A program made the translations under genes and the position numbers. Shown piece after piece: positions 1-7,586 of a stretch of 8,745 bases of DNA (position 1 is the stretch's first letter; each line of letters begins with the position of its first letter). The DNA is from an uncultured Clostridium sp. (lineage in GTDB: Bacteria > Bacillota > Clostridia > Lachnospirales > Lachnospiraceae). The DNA is taken from contig CALELW010000102.1 of assembly GCA_937902905.1 (NCBI GenBank), forward strand, positions 1-8,745, written 5' to 3'. Below the pieces are notes generated by a model that was not told the DNA's origin, made no database searches, and saw only the letters and a list, made by a program, of their open reading frames with translations.

Positions 1-303
1 GGACGGGATGTGAATAAGTTCAAAGAAATGAACTTGACTGCAATGCCCGGTGAAAAACTTACCTATGCACCGATTATTGCGGAAAGTCCGGTCAATTTAG
101 AGTGTCGTGTGCAGAAAGAAATTCTGCTTGGCAGCCACAATATGTTTTTGGCAAAGATTGAGGATGTCATGATTAGTGAGAAGTACATGAACAAAACCGG
201 AAAATTTGAACTGAATCAGACCGGACTTGTGACGTATTCCCACGGCGAGTATTTTGTTTTGGGAGAAAAGCTTGGAAAGTTTGGTTATTCCGTAAAAAAA
301 TGA
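1..303 (+). CDS. Flavin reductase-family protein, C-terminal part
   Basis: This is the 3' end of a gene that begins before the window. The frame is open from base 1 and ends with TGA at 301-303; the GTG at base 10 is only an internal Val codon. About 100 residues are visible. The segment with SPVNLECRV, LGSHNMFLAKIEDV, YSHGEYF and the tail LGKFGYSVKK matches my knowledge of the C-terminal half of FMN-binding split-barrel flavin reductase-like proteins, where a GSH-like turn and a final hydrophilic tail are common. Such proteins bind FMN in the cytoplasm and usually reduce flavin or act as small oxidoreductases; the substrate here cannot be told. No terminator hairpin follows, and the murA promoter starts within 10 bases of the stop codon. 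Family assignment is fairly sure, exact function is not. Confidence 0.75.
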   Translation, partial: GRDVNKFKEMNLTAMPGEKLTYAPIIAESPVNLECRVQKEILLGSHNMFLAKIEDVMISEKYMNKTGKFELNQTGLVTYSHGEYFVLGEKLGKFGYSVKK

Positions 304-311
304 TTTTCTGT

Positions 312-339
312 TTTACAAATGTCAAAAGTGTGTTATACT
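312..339 (+). promoter_or_regulatory. Probable sigma-A promoter for murA, extended -10
   Basis: A TTTACA -35 box lies at 312-317 and a TATACT -10 box at 334-339, separated by 16 bases. TG at 331-332 one base before the -10 box gives an extended -10 element. A transcript would start near 346, about 30 bases before the murA start codon at 375. It may drive the whole downstream gene run if the hairpin after murA is leaky. Confidence 0.7.
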
Positions 340-374
340 AGTAGAATAAAATGTTTCAATCAGTGGAGGTTGCG

Positions 375-1673
375 ATGAAACAGTACATTATAAAAGGTGG
401 AACGCCACTTTCAGGGGAAGTTACCATTGGCGGTGCGAAAAATGCGGCGCTTGGTATTATCGTGGCGGCTATTATGGCTGATGAGCCAGTTACAATTGAT
501 AATTTACCGGACGTTGATGACGTCCGGGTTTTGTTGGATGCAATAGAAAGTATAGGTGCGATTGTGGAGCGCATGGATTCTCATACGGTCCGTATTAATG
601 GTGCCTGTATTAATGATGTAAGCATTGATGAAGATGCAATTCGTAAAATTCGCGGTTCTTACTATTTAGTAGGAGCTTTGCTTGGAAAATATAAAAAAGC
701 TTTAGTTGCGCTACCGGGAGGATGCCAGATTGGAAGCCGCCCGATTGACCAGCATATTAAGGGTTTTGAGCAGCTTGGTGCTAAGGTAAGTATCCATCAT
801 GGTAAAATTGACGCACAGGCGGAAAATCTTGTTGGTACACATATTTATCTGGATTGTCCGAGTGTCGGTGCGACCATTAATATTATGATGGCGGCATGTA
901 TGGCAGAAGGAAAGACAATTATTGAGAATCCGGCGAAAGAACCACATATCGTTGATGTGGCAAACTTCTTAAACAGTATGGGAGCAAACATCAAAGGTGC
1001 CGGAACTGATGCTATCCGAATCCGTGGTGTAGAAGCACTGCACGGAGCAGAGTATTCGATTATTCCGGATCAGATTGAAGCCGGAACTTATATGCTTGCT
1101 GTAGCGGCAACCGGCGGTGATGTGATGATTAAAAACGTAATTCCGAAGCATTTGGAAGCAATTACCGCAAAATTAGTTGAGATTGGTGCGATTGTGGAAG
1201 AGTTTGATGACTGTGTTCGTGTCTGTGCTGACCATCGTTTGTCTTATGCAAATGTCAAGACGATGCCGTATCCGGGATTCCCGACGGATATGCAGCCGCA
1301 GATTACAACGCTGCTTGCTCTGTCTGAGGGAACCAGTATTGTCACAGAGACAATTTTTGAGACGCGGTTTAAGTATATCAGTGAACTGCGCCGTATGGGA
1401 GCAAATATTTCCGTAGAGGGAAATGCTGCTTTTGTAACCGGTGTGGAAGGATTTACAGGAGCACGTGTGAGTGCACCGGATTTGCGTGCAGGTGCAGCAC
1501 TTGTGATGGCAGGACTTGTCGCAGAAGGGTATACTTATGTGGACGATATTCAATATATTGAGCGTGGGTATGAAAATTTTGCAGAAAAAATCCGTGGGCT
1601 TGGCGGCCACATGGAAAAAATAGATGCGGAAGATGAACGTGCCGTAAGGAAATTTAAAATGAAAGTTTCATAA
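375..1673 (+). CDS. murA: UDP-N-acetylglucosamine 1-carboxyvinyltransferase (MurA)
   Basis: MurA transfers enolpyruvate from PEP to UDP-GlcNAc in the cytoplasm, the first committed step of peptidoglycan synthesis and the target of fosfomycin. I start it at ATG 375 rather than at ATG 351, because GGAGG at 365-369 lies 5 bases before it and the protein then begins MKQYIIKGG, as the family does. This gives 432 residues, close to the usual length of about 420. Key residues fall at almost the E. coli positions: Lys22 in GGAKNAAL, catalytic Cys117 in LPGGCQIGSRP (Cys means fosfomycin-sensitive type, not the Asp variant), Asp305 in FPTDMQ, Arg371 and Arg397 in ERGYE. Many Firmicutes carry two paralogues (MurA and MurZ/MurAB); which one this is cannot be decided here. 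It has its own promoter and is followed by a hairpin. Confidence 0.97.
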   Translation: MKQYIIKGGTPLSGEVTIGGAKNAALGIIVAAIMADEPVTIDNLPDVDDVRVLLDAIESIGAIVERMDSHTVRINGACINDVSIDEDAIRKIRGSYYLVGALLGKYKKALVALPGGCQIGSRPIDQHIKGFEQLGAKVSIHHGKIDAQAENLVGTHIYLDCPSVGATINIMMAACMAEGKTIIENPAKEPHIVDVANFLNSMGANIKGAGTDAIRIRGVEALHGAEYSIIPDQIEAGTYMLAVAATGGDVMIKNVIPKHLEAITAKLVEIGAIVEEFDDCVRVCADHRLSYANVKTMPYPGFPTDMQPQITTLLALSEGTSIVTETIFETRFKYISELRRMGANISVEGNAAFVTGVEGFTGARVSAPDLRAGAALVMAGLVAEGYTYVDDIQYIERGYENFAEKIRGLGGHMEKIDAEDERAVRKFKMKVS

Positions 1674-1689
1674 GAAAGACGATAGAAAA

Positions 1690-1718
1690 GGGAACGCCGA
1701 GGGTATCCGGCGTTTTCT
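1690..1718 (+). terminator. Hairpin after murA, possible leaky terminator
   Basis: AACGCCG at 1693-1699 pairs with CGGCGTT at 1708-1714 around an 8-base loop. Two G-T pairs and further GC and AT pairs can extend the stem to 1689-1718. The 3' arm runs into TTTTCT, a short and interrupted T tract. It sits 17 bases after the murA stop and about 20 bases before the moxR ribosome binding site. I see no good promoter between the hairpin and moxR, so partial read-through is the simplest way to express the downstream genes. Confidence 0.5.
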
Positions 1719-1753
1719 GCTATTATCCGATGAGTGAGAAAGGAGAATCATAA

Positions 1754-2680
1754 GTGAACGATAAAGTACAAGAGATTCTGAATGAGGTTGGTAAAGTAAT
1801 TCGTGGTAAAGACGAAGCAATTGAGCTCGTGATGACAGCGATGTTAGCCAAAGGACATATTCTCGTAGAGGATGTTCCGGGGGTTGGTAAGACAACACTG
1901 GCGGTTGCTTTTTCCCGTGCGATGGAATTGACGGAGCGCCGTCTGCAGTTTACACCGGATGTACTTCCGAGTGATGTAGTCGGTTTTAATATGATTGGTG
2001 CCGATGGTGAGTTTCAGTACAAGCCGGGTGCGATTTTGTGTAACCTTTTGCTTGCGGATGAGATTAACCGTACCTCAACGAAAACGCAGTCCGCTCTTTT
2101 GGAGGTCATGGAAGAGGGACAGGTAACGGTCGATGGTGTGACACGCCAGCTGCCAAATCCATTTATCGTAGTGGCAACACAGAACCCGGTTGGTTCTGCC
2201 GGAACACAGATGCTGCCGGAATCCCAGCTTGACCGTTTTATGATTCGTATTTCGATGGGATATCCGACGATGGAAGAAGAAGTTCGTCTGATTAAAGAGC
2301 GTCAGGATATTAACCCGCTTGATTTTATTCAGGAAATTATTTCAAAACGGGAACTGCTTGAAATGCAGGATCAGGTAAAACAGATTTATGTCGATGATAA
2401 AGTACTTACTTATTTATCGAAGATTGTGGATGCAACGAGAAATCATTCCATGATTACGCTCGGCGTGAGTCCACGTGGAACGCTTGCTCTTATGGATATG
2501 TCCAAAGCGCATGCGTTTGTTCAGGGACGTACCTTCGTTTTGCCGGAGGATATCAAACGTGTTTCCAAAGCAGTGCTTGCCCACCGCCTTTTGTTAAATG
2601 GTAAGGCGCGTATGAGCCACACGACAGAAGAAGATGTCGTTGAGGAAATCGTAGGGAAAATTCAGGTCCCTAAATTATAA
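1754..2680 (+). CDS. MoxR-family AAA+ ATPase
   Basis: This is a 308-residue cytoplasmic AAA+ ATPase of the MoxR/RavA type, thought to act as a chaperone that remodels partner proteins, often DUF58 or von Willebrand A-domain proteins encoded next door. Visible motifs in order are Walker A with PGVGKT at 42-47 (Lys46), Walker B LLLADEIN at 98-105 (Asp102, Glu103), sensor 1 in VATQNP (Asn144), the probable arginine finger in SQLDRF (Arg161), and sensor 2 in VSPRG (Arg241). The length is typical. The start is GTG at 1754, with AGGAG at 1741-1745 eight bases upstream; the protein then begins MNDKVQEIL, as relatives do. It opens the conserved MoxR, DUF58 and transglutaminase trio (B. subtilis yeaC-yeaD-yebA is the same set). 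The next gene begins 33 bases later with its own strong ribosome binding site. Confidence 0.95.
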   Translation: MNDKVQEILNEVGKVIRGKDEAIELVMTAMLAKGHILVEDVPGVGKTTLAVAFSRAMELTERRLQFTPDVLPSDVVGFNMIGADGEFQYKPGAILCNLLLADEINRTSTKTQSALLEVMEEGQVTVDGVTRQLPNPFIVVATQNPVGSAGTQMLPESQLDRFMIRISMGYPTMEEEVRLIKERQDINPLDFIQEIISKRELLEMQDQVKQIYVDDKVLTYLSKIVDATRNHSMITLGVSPRGTLALMDMSKAHAFVQGRTFVLPEDIKRVSKAVLAHRLLLNGKARMSHTTEEDVVEEIVGKIQVPKL

Positions 2681-2713
2681 GTAACAAGTGATACGATTCG
2701 GAAGGAGGAAATT

Positions 2714-3841
2714 ATGACATTAGGAACTATCCTATACATTCTCCTTTTCTTTGTGAGTGTTTTCATTTCCATCATGTACTTGGAATTTGGTGCGATGGCA
2801 CTGATGGGACTGATGGTGACGATACCGGTCTGCATGTTTCTTTTTCTGCTTGTTTTGCGAAAGAGAGTCAGCGTGTCAGTCGATTCAAAAAATCCGTTGG
2901 CAGAAAAAGATGCCATAGATAAGCCGGCGAGAGCAGCCATTACGCTGTCGGTAGAAAACAAAAGCCATCTGCTTCCGGTGACGAAAGGAATTGCCAAGGT
3001 TCGTTATGAGAATCCGTTTTCCGGCGATAAAGGGAAGATGAAAATTCGTTTTTCCGTGGATACCGGGAAAAAGAGAGACCGTAGAATCCCGGTTGTTATG
3101 GACAACTGTGGAAATGTTTCCATCACGGTAGAGAAGGTACGAATCTATGATTATTTGAATATATTTGCGTGGACAATCGGAAAACATTTTGAGACGCAGG
3201 ATGTTCTCGTTTTGCCGCCGACGAAAGAGATGTATCTTGGAAAAGACAAATGGTACAATGAGACGAGTGCGGACAGTGACCGTTTTTCCACATATAAAAA
3301 GGGAGACGACCCCTCTGAAATTTTTGACATCCGCGAGTATGCGGACGGTGATAAGATTCAGAGAATCCACTGGAAGCTAAGCAGTAAAACCGGTGATTTG
3401 ATGGTGAAAGAGGGAAGCCTTCCTCTGATGAAAGAAATCCATATTTTTATTGATTTATGCGCGACCGGTACAAAGCAGGAAAGAAATGATAAAATCAACC
3501 GGTTAATTCAGGGTGTGTATTCCATTGCGATGTTTATGATTGAAAGTGGAATCCCACAGGCATATATTTGGTACGACAAGGTAAATGGAGTGATTCAGGA
3601 ATATTCGGTAGAGCAGGAAGAAGAACTGTACTGGATGTTTCAGGAACTATTCCGCAGTAAAACAACGACCGAGGAGAGTGAGCTGATGGAAGCTTACGTC
3701 GACTGGGGCAAAGGTAGACTTTTAGAATCGGCACTGTATCTGACAGTGGCTGACCATGAATCCTTGGATTCCGGGAATCTGGTGCGCGACCGATTGGAAG
3801 TAATGGACTTACGAGGTGACGTAATTGAGGATCAGGAATAA
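2714..3841 (+). CDS. DUF58 domain protein, membrane-anchored
   Basis: This 375-residue protein has two N-terminal hydrophobic segments (about 5-22 and 25-47), then a beta-rich region and the DUF58 signature at 207-233, with REYADGD, then IHWK, then the LMVKE element. DUF58 proteins are likely clients of the adjacent MoxR ATPase and partners of the membrane transglutaminase, but their molecular role is poorly known. The start at ATG 2714 follows GGAGG at 2704-2708 by 5 bases. After the signature comes a von Willebrand A-like strand, IHIFIDL at 242-248. The following residues are CATG, so the usual metal-binding D-x-S-x-S pattern is not kept (Asp247 remains). That suggests an adhesion-type fold without classical metal coordination. 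The gene ends inside the next one, with a 17-base overlap, so translation is probably coupled. Confidence 0.9.
   Translation: MTLGTILYILLFFVSVFISIMYLEFGAMALMGLMVTIPVCMFLFLLVLRKRVSVSVDSKNPLAEKDAIDKPARAAITLSVENKSHLLPVTKGIAKVRYENPFSGDKGKMKIRFSVDTGKKRDRRIPVVMDNCGNVSITVEKVRIYDYLNIFAWTIGKHFETQDVLVLPPTKEMYLGKDKWYNETSADSDRFSTYKKGDDPSEIFDIREYADGDKIQRIHWKLSSKTGDLMVKEGSLPLMKEIHIFIDLCATGTKQERNDKINRLIQGVYSIAMFMIESGIPQAYIWYDKVNGVIQEYSVEQEEELYWMFQELFRSKTTTEESELMEAYVDWGKGRLLESALYLTVADHESLDSGNLVRDRLEVMDLRGDVIEDQE
3813..3827 (+). promoter_or_regulatory. Ribosome binding site deciding the TTG start of the transglutaminase gene
   Basis: GAGGTG at 3813-3818 lies 6 bases before TTG at 3825-3827, inside the last codons of the DUF58 gene. 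The next in-frame ATG (codon 19, at 3879) falls within the first membrane segment and has no comparable site before it. TTG is therefore the best start. Confidence 0.65.
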
Positions 3842-6263
3842 TAAACTGATTAATTTCATATTGGAATTCAGCCAGATTATGCTCGTATTTCTTGGCGTAT
3901 ATTCTGCGCTGATGTGCACGGCGTCGAGTCTGGATATGATTTATGACGGTAAATTGTGTTTGTTATTATTGTTTGCCGCCTCGATTGTATTTTATGGACT
4001 GTTCACGGTGCTAGAGACATTCCGTAAGGGAAAACTTTACGGCTTAATCGGCATTACGATGTTCTTTTTGGTATTAGTGATTCGATTTAAGGGCGCACTG
4101 CTAAAGGGAATTGTGAGTGCGGCAAATAGTTTTCTGAAAGAATTTATGAACTATACCGGCACGAATGTATCTCTGTTGTCCTATGCGGATACGGAGAGTG
4201 CAAGCGCAAAATTCTGTACGACGCTTTTGCTGATTTTGATTGGTGTGTATTTTGTAGCACTGATTAGTGCGTTTTTCTACCGCAGAAGACGTTCTATCGT
4301 CTTTTTGGCAGGTACGATACCGTTTGTTGTTCTGCCTCTTGTGGCGGGAAGAGTTGGACGTTATTTATATTTTTTCACCTATTTGATTGTGGCAGTGACG
4401 ATTATCGGAACAAGGCATTTGCGAACCGATGCCACAGACCGAAGGATGCGTCAGAAACTGGCATTGATTTTGATGGCAACCTGTCTGATTTGCGGTGGCG
4501 TATTTTACTTGTTTATTCCGCCTTCGAGATATGACAGAAATGTGGAAAAATTGTCTCAGGCAAAGAACAGTCTGGTGGCACTTTCAACGTGGGACGGCGA
4601 GGATATAATGACCTGGCTGAAAGCATACTTTAACGGGGATGCGATTTCTTACGGTAAAATAGGAAAGAAAAGCGAAGTCAGCTATACCGGTGAAACAATG
4701 CTGAAAATATCCGGAGATATCAATTCCGACCATGGACTTTATCTCAAAGGATATGTCGGTGATGTCTATGAGAATAACAAGTGGTCGTCTATTCGCTCGG
4801 ATGAAAACTTTAAAAAAGACTGGAAGGCGCTCGATGCGACCGGCGTCACAACAGAAAACTGGCATACGCAGTTAAGAAATGAACTTGGTGACGAGGAGCG
4901 GAGTGGCGAAGAAGAGGTTTGGAAGACCGGAACATTAAGGATTCGCAATCTTGCGTTTGGATATGGCAACTTTTTGGTGCCATGTCTTCCGACCGGGACA
5001 TATAAGAGCCTCACAAATGGTCGCTCGACGGTGGATAAACCGGGAATTGATTACTCGGTAGAATATTATTTGCGTTATCCTGCAATTTTGCGCACCGATG
5101 TTTTACTTGGTGAATCTCGCATGGCGGCAGCCGACTTTTGGAGTTCAAATGAGGTTGAGCGGAGGAATTTAAGTGATTTTGCAAAAAAATATTATTTGCA
5201 GATTCCGGATTCCATGAAATCGATTTGTGAGGATTTTAAAAAGGATTGCCAATCTGCCGGTTTGACGAAGACGTCTGACATTATTCTTGAAGCAAAGAGT
5301 TATATTACAAAAGACACGACGTATTCCTTATCGCCGGGCAAAACTCCTTCCGGTAAGGAATCCATTGAATACTTTTTAAAAGAAAATAAAAAAGGGTATT
5401 GCACCTATTATGCGACGGCAGCCGTTATGCTGTTACGCAGTATGGGAATCCCGGCACGTTACGTCGAGGGTATGTATGTCAGTAAAGATGAACTGGCAAG
5501 TGTCAAAAAAGGCAAAGAACTTGAAGTGCCGGATGAAGACGCTCATGCATGGGTTGAAGTCTTTGATGAAAAATATGGATTTGTAACCGTTGAAGTGACG
5601 CCGGGCAAAGGTGAGGATGATATGGCAGGAAGTGATTCCTCCAATGAAAACACCAATCCGAACCAGACTTCGAACGGAGCACAGACAGATTCCGAAAACC
5701 CATCACAGGAAGATGCTCCGAATGTTGCGACACCAACTCCTTCGGTGACGCAGGAACCGGAAGAGAGCATGGTGTTTGATGACATCAAGCAAAATGACAA
5801 AAAATCCAGTGACAGTGGAAATGCAAATGGCACATCCACAGGCCGCATATGGTTTGTGATTTTAGATATTGTGATTGTATTGCTGCTCTTTGCTGCGGCA
5901 ATGGAAGCACAGCGGAGGATACGAGCTTACATGTTTAGAAAGAATATGAAGCAGAAGAAAGCAAAGAGGCGGATTCGTATGGTATACTTGCATTTGTTCC
6001 CGGTATTCCACCGCTATAAGCTTGCTTACCGTGGTCAGTCGATGGCGCAGTTTAGCAGGGAAATCAGCAGGGAGATGGAACTTCCATTTGAGGATGTGCT
6101 TGAATTTGTGGCTTTGATTTTCCACGCAAGATTTGGTCCGGACACGATTACGGAAGACCAATTAAGAGAGTTCAAACGGATTTATCACGAAATTCGCGCG
6201 AAAGCGTATCGTGATGCAAAGCCGATGCGAAAACTATATTATATGTATATCATGGTATTATAA
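3825..6263 (+). CDS. Membrane transglutaminase-like protein (TgpA/YebA type)
   Basis: This 812-residue membrane protein has about seven N-terminal hydrophobic segments (roughly 10-32, 45-63, 72-87, 132-151, 157-175, 178-195, 211-231). A large, probably extracytoplasmic region follows, with a transglutaminase-like domain at about 485-595. After that come a Ser/Asn/Pro/Thr-rich linker (596-672), one more membrane segment (675-695) and a basic C-terminal tail like DUF4129. Catalytic elements are Cys526 in KKGYCTYYATA and His574 in DAHAWVEVF. The third triad position is Glu590 in VTVEVTPG, where many relatives have Asp; Glu is also seen in clostridial members as I know them. The family is linked to envelope processing, but substrates are largely unknown. 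It starts with TTG inside the DUF58 gene. The protein ends 13 bases before the AbiEi-like start, with a ribosome binding site in the gap. Confidence 0.92.
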   Translation: MRIRNNKLINFILEFSQIMLVFLGVYSALMCTASSLDMIYDGKLCLLLLFAASIVFYGLFTVLETFRKGKLYGLIGITMFFLVLVIRFKGALLKGIVSAANSFLKEFMNYTGTNVSLLSYADTESASAKFCTTLLLILIGVYFVALISAFFYRRRRSIVFLAGTIPFVVLPLVAGRVGRYLYFFTYLIVAVTIIGTRHLRTDATDRRMRQKLALILMATCLICGGVFYLFIPPSRYDRNVEKLSQAKNSLVALSTWDGEDIMTWLKAYFNGDAISYGKIGKKSEVSYTGETMLKISGDINSDHGLYLKGYVGDVYENNKWSSIRSDENFKKDWKALDATGVTTENWHTQLRNELGDEERSGEEEVWKTGTLRIRNLAFGYGNFLVPCLPTGTYKSLTNGRSTVDKPGIDYSVEYYLRYPAILRTDVLLGESRMAAADFWSSNEVERRNLSDFAKKYYLQIPDSMKSICEDFKKDCQSAGLTKTSDIILEAKSYITKDTTYSLSPGKTPSGKESIEYFLKENKKGYCTYYATAAVMLLRSMGIPARYVEGMYVSKDELASVKKGKELEVPDEDAHAWVEVFDEKYGFVTVEVTPGKGEDDMAGSDSSNENTNPNQTSNGAQTDSENPSQEDAPNVATPTPSVTQEPEESMVFDDIKQNDKKSSDSGNANGTSTGRIWFVILDIVIVLLLFAAAMEAQRRIRAYMFRKNMKQKKAKRRIRMVYLHLFPVFHRYKLAYRGQSMAQFSREISREMELPFEDVLEFVALIFHARFGPDTITEDQLREFKRIYHEIRAKAYRDAKPMRKLYYMYIMVL

Positions 6264-6276
6264 GGAGGACAAGAAC

Positions 6277-6888
6277 ATGCTGAAAAAAACGTATGATAAA
6301 GTGTGTGAATTATTTGAGGAGGGAAATGGTTATCTGCCGACACGTACATTGCTTAACAACAAAATTACGACGATTCAGATTCGTACGATGCTGCAGGAAG
6401 GCAAGATTGAAAAAGTGTCTCACGGTAATTACTGGAACTTAATGAGTGGCAGAAAAAAACCAAAACATTACAAAATGTTAGAAGCCTGTATGACAAACAA
6501 AAAGGCAGTTATCTGTTCCTTAAGCGCATGCTATTATCACGGACTGATTAAGGAAGAGCCGGAAGCTTTGTATGTGGCAACAGCTCGTACTGACCGCGGA
6601 AACATGAAGTTAAATTTTCCGGTTTCCCGTCACTATTTCTCTGTTACAACATTTGAAGATGATGTTTTGAATGTCAAAACAGGTGGCGGAAGCATTCGTA
6701 TTTACGATGTAGACCGCAGTGTATGTGACTGTATTCGTCTGGAGAAAGAAATCGGAAAAGAAACTGTAGAACTTGTAGTTGAAAACTACAAAAAGAGCAG
6801 TAAAAAGAGAGTAAATCATCTTTTACAGTATGCGGATCAGATGCGTTATGGCAAAATTGTCCGCGAATACCTTGGAACGGATGAGTGA
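6277..6888 (+). CDS. AbiEi-like winged-helix protein (type IV antitoxin family)
   Basis: I start this at ATG 6277, with AAGGAGG at 6262-6268 eight bases upstream. An ORF reading from 6211 would extend into the previous gene and lacks such a site. The product has 203 residues. Residues 1-55 look like a winged-helix DNA-binding domain (GYLPTRTLLNN, then IQIRTMLQEGKIEKVSHGNYW). The middle has SACYYHGL, comparable to the SALxxHGL element of AbiEi proteins. Near 140-170, IRIYDVDRSVCDCIR and the following segment match the family's ERTICDxLR region. AbiEi proteins repress their own operon and neutralise the AbiEii nucleotidyltransferase toxin. No AbiEii gene lies here: the next gene, 5 bases on, is an alarmone synthetase. 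It may be an orphan regulator. No membrane segment or signal peptide is seen. Confidence 0.75.
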   Translation: MLKKTYDKVCELFEEGNGYLPTRTLLNNKITTIQIRTMLQEGKIEKVSHGNYWNLMSGRKKPKHYKMLEACMTNKKAVICSLSACYYHGLIKEEPEALYVATARTDRGNMKLNFPVSRHYFSVTTFEDDVLNVKTGGGSIRIYDVDRSVCDCIRLEKEIGKETVELVVENYKKSSKKRVNHLLQYADQMRYGKIVREYLGTDE

Positions 6889-6893
6889 TATAG

Positions 6894-7586
6894 ATGGAAA
6901 AAGACGAAAAGAAAAAAGGTACGATGCTTGATGAGTCCTTTTTGCAGGAGCTGATGCAGAATGAACAGGTTGAGCAGATATTGGAAGAAGGCGAGGCGTT
7001 TCAGACATTGATGGCGTACTACCGGTGTGCCATCATGGAAGTAGAGACCAAATTTAAGGTGCTCAACACCGAATTTAGTCTCCGCTATGACAGAAACCCA
7101 ATTGAGACGATTAAAACAAGACTCAAATCGCCGGAAAGCATCATTGAAAAACTTCACCGCAAAAAGATTCCGTTTTCTGCGGAAATGATTGAACAAAAAC
7201 TGCATGATATAGCCGGAGTACGTGTTATCTGTGCATTTCCGGAGGATATTTATGAGATTAGTGAATGTTTTTTGGCACAGGATGATATACGTTTGATTGA
7301 GAAAAAGGATTATATCAAAAATCCAAAAGAAAACGGATATCGAAGCCTTCATTTGATTGTGGAAATTCCTATCTTTTTGCATAACGAAAAACGACTGATG
7401 AAAGCGGAAGTACAATTCCGTACAATTGCCATGGATTTCTGGGCAAGCTTAGAACACCGTATTTATTATAAAAAAGGACAGAATGACGAGACACTGCGAA
7501 ATGAATTAAAACAATGTGCTGAAGTGAGTGCTGCATTGGATTTGCGTATGCAGAGTATCCGAAAGGAACTTGATGTGGACGACTGA
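6894..7586 (+). CDS. relQ: Small alarmone synthetase, RelQ/YjbM type
   Basis: This is a 230-residue cytoplasmic protein made of a RelA/SpoT synthetase domain without the HD hydrolase, TGS or ACT domains of long Rel enzymes. It transfers pyrophosphate from ATP to GDP or GTP to make (p)ppGpp. Visible motifs are the RLK segment with SIIEKLHRK (76-90), DIAGVRV (105-111, metal-binding Asp105), ENGYRSLH (146-153, guanine-stacking Tyr149), EVQFRT (172-177, catalytic Glu172) and ASLEHRIYYK (184-193). The length is near that of B. subtilis YjbM (about 211). The start is ATG 6894, only 5 bases after the AbiEi-like stop and with no clear Shine-Dalgarno sequence, so translation is probably coupled. The stop codon lies at the edge of an insertion-sequence relic, which may have set the last residues. 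A toxic synthetase (toxSAS) role is an alternative, not the default. Confidence 0.9.
   Translation: MEKDEKKKGTMLDESFLQELMQNEQVEQILEEGEAFQTLMAYYRCAIMEVETKFKVLNTEFSLRYDRNPIETIKTRLKSPESIIEKLHRKKIPFSAEMIEQKLHDIAGVRVICAFPEDIYEISECFLAQDDIRLIEKKDYIKNPKENGYRSLHLIVEIPIFLHNEKRLMKAEVQFRTIAMDFWASLEHRIYYKKGQNDETLRNELKQCAEVSAALDLRMQSIRKELDVDD

Noticed and set aside
351..374. Upstream ATG start for murA at 351
   Set aside because: It would add eight residues not typical of MurA, has no ribosome binding site and lies within a few bases of the predicted transcription start; ATG 375 follows GGAGG at the right distance.
2885..3370. Long minus-strand open frame opposite the DUF58 gene
   Set aside because: It lies wholly inside a clear gene, its product is low-quality with no family features, and there is no ribosome binding site; a shadow frame.
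6211..6276. Earlier start of the AbiEi-like gene inside the transglutaminase gene
   Set aside because: The 22 added residues are only a shifted reading of the transglutaminase end, while AAGGAGG points to ATG 6277.
6846..7415. Minus-strand open frame opposite relQ (189 codons)
   Set aside because: It is antisense to well-conserved RelQ motifs and its product is a Phe-rich sequence without recognisable motifs; a shadow frame.
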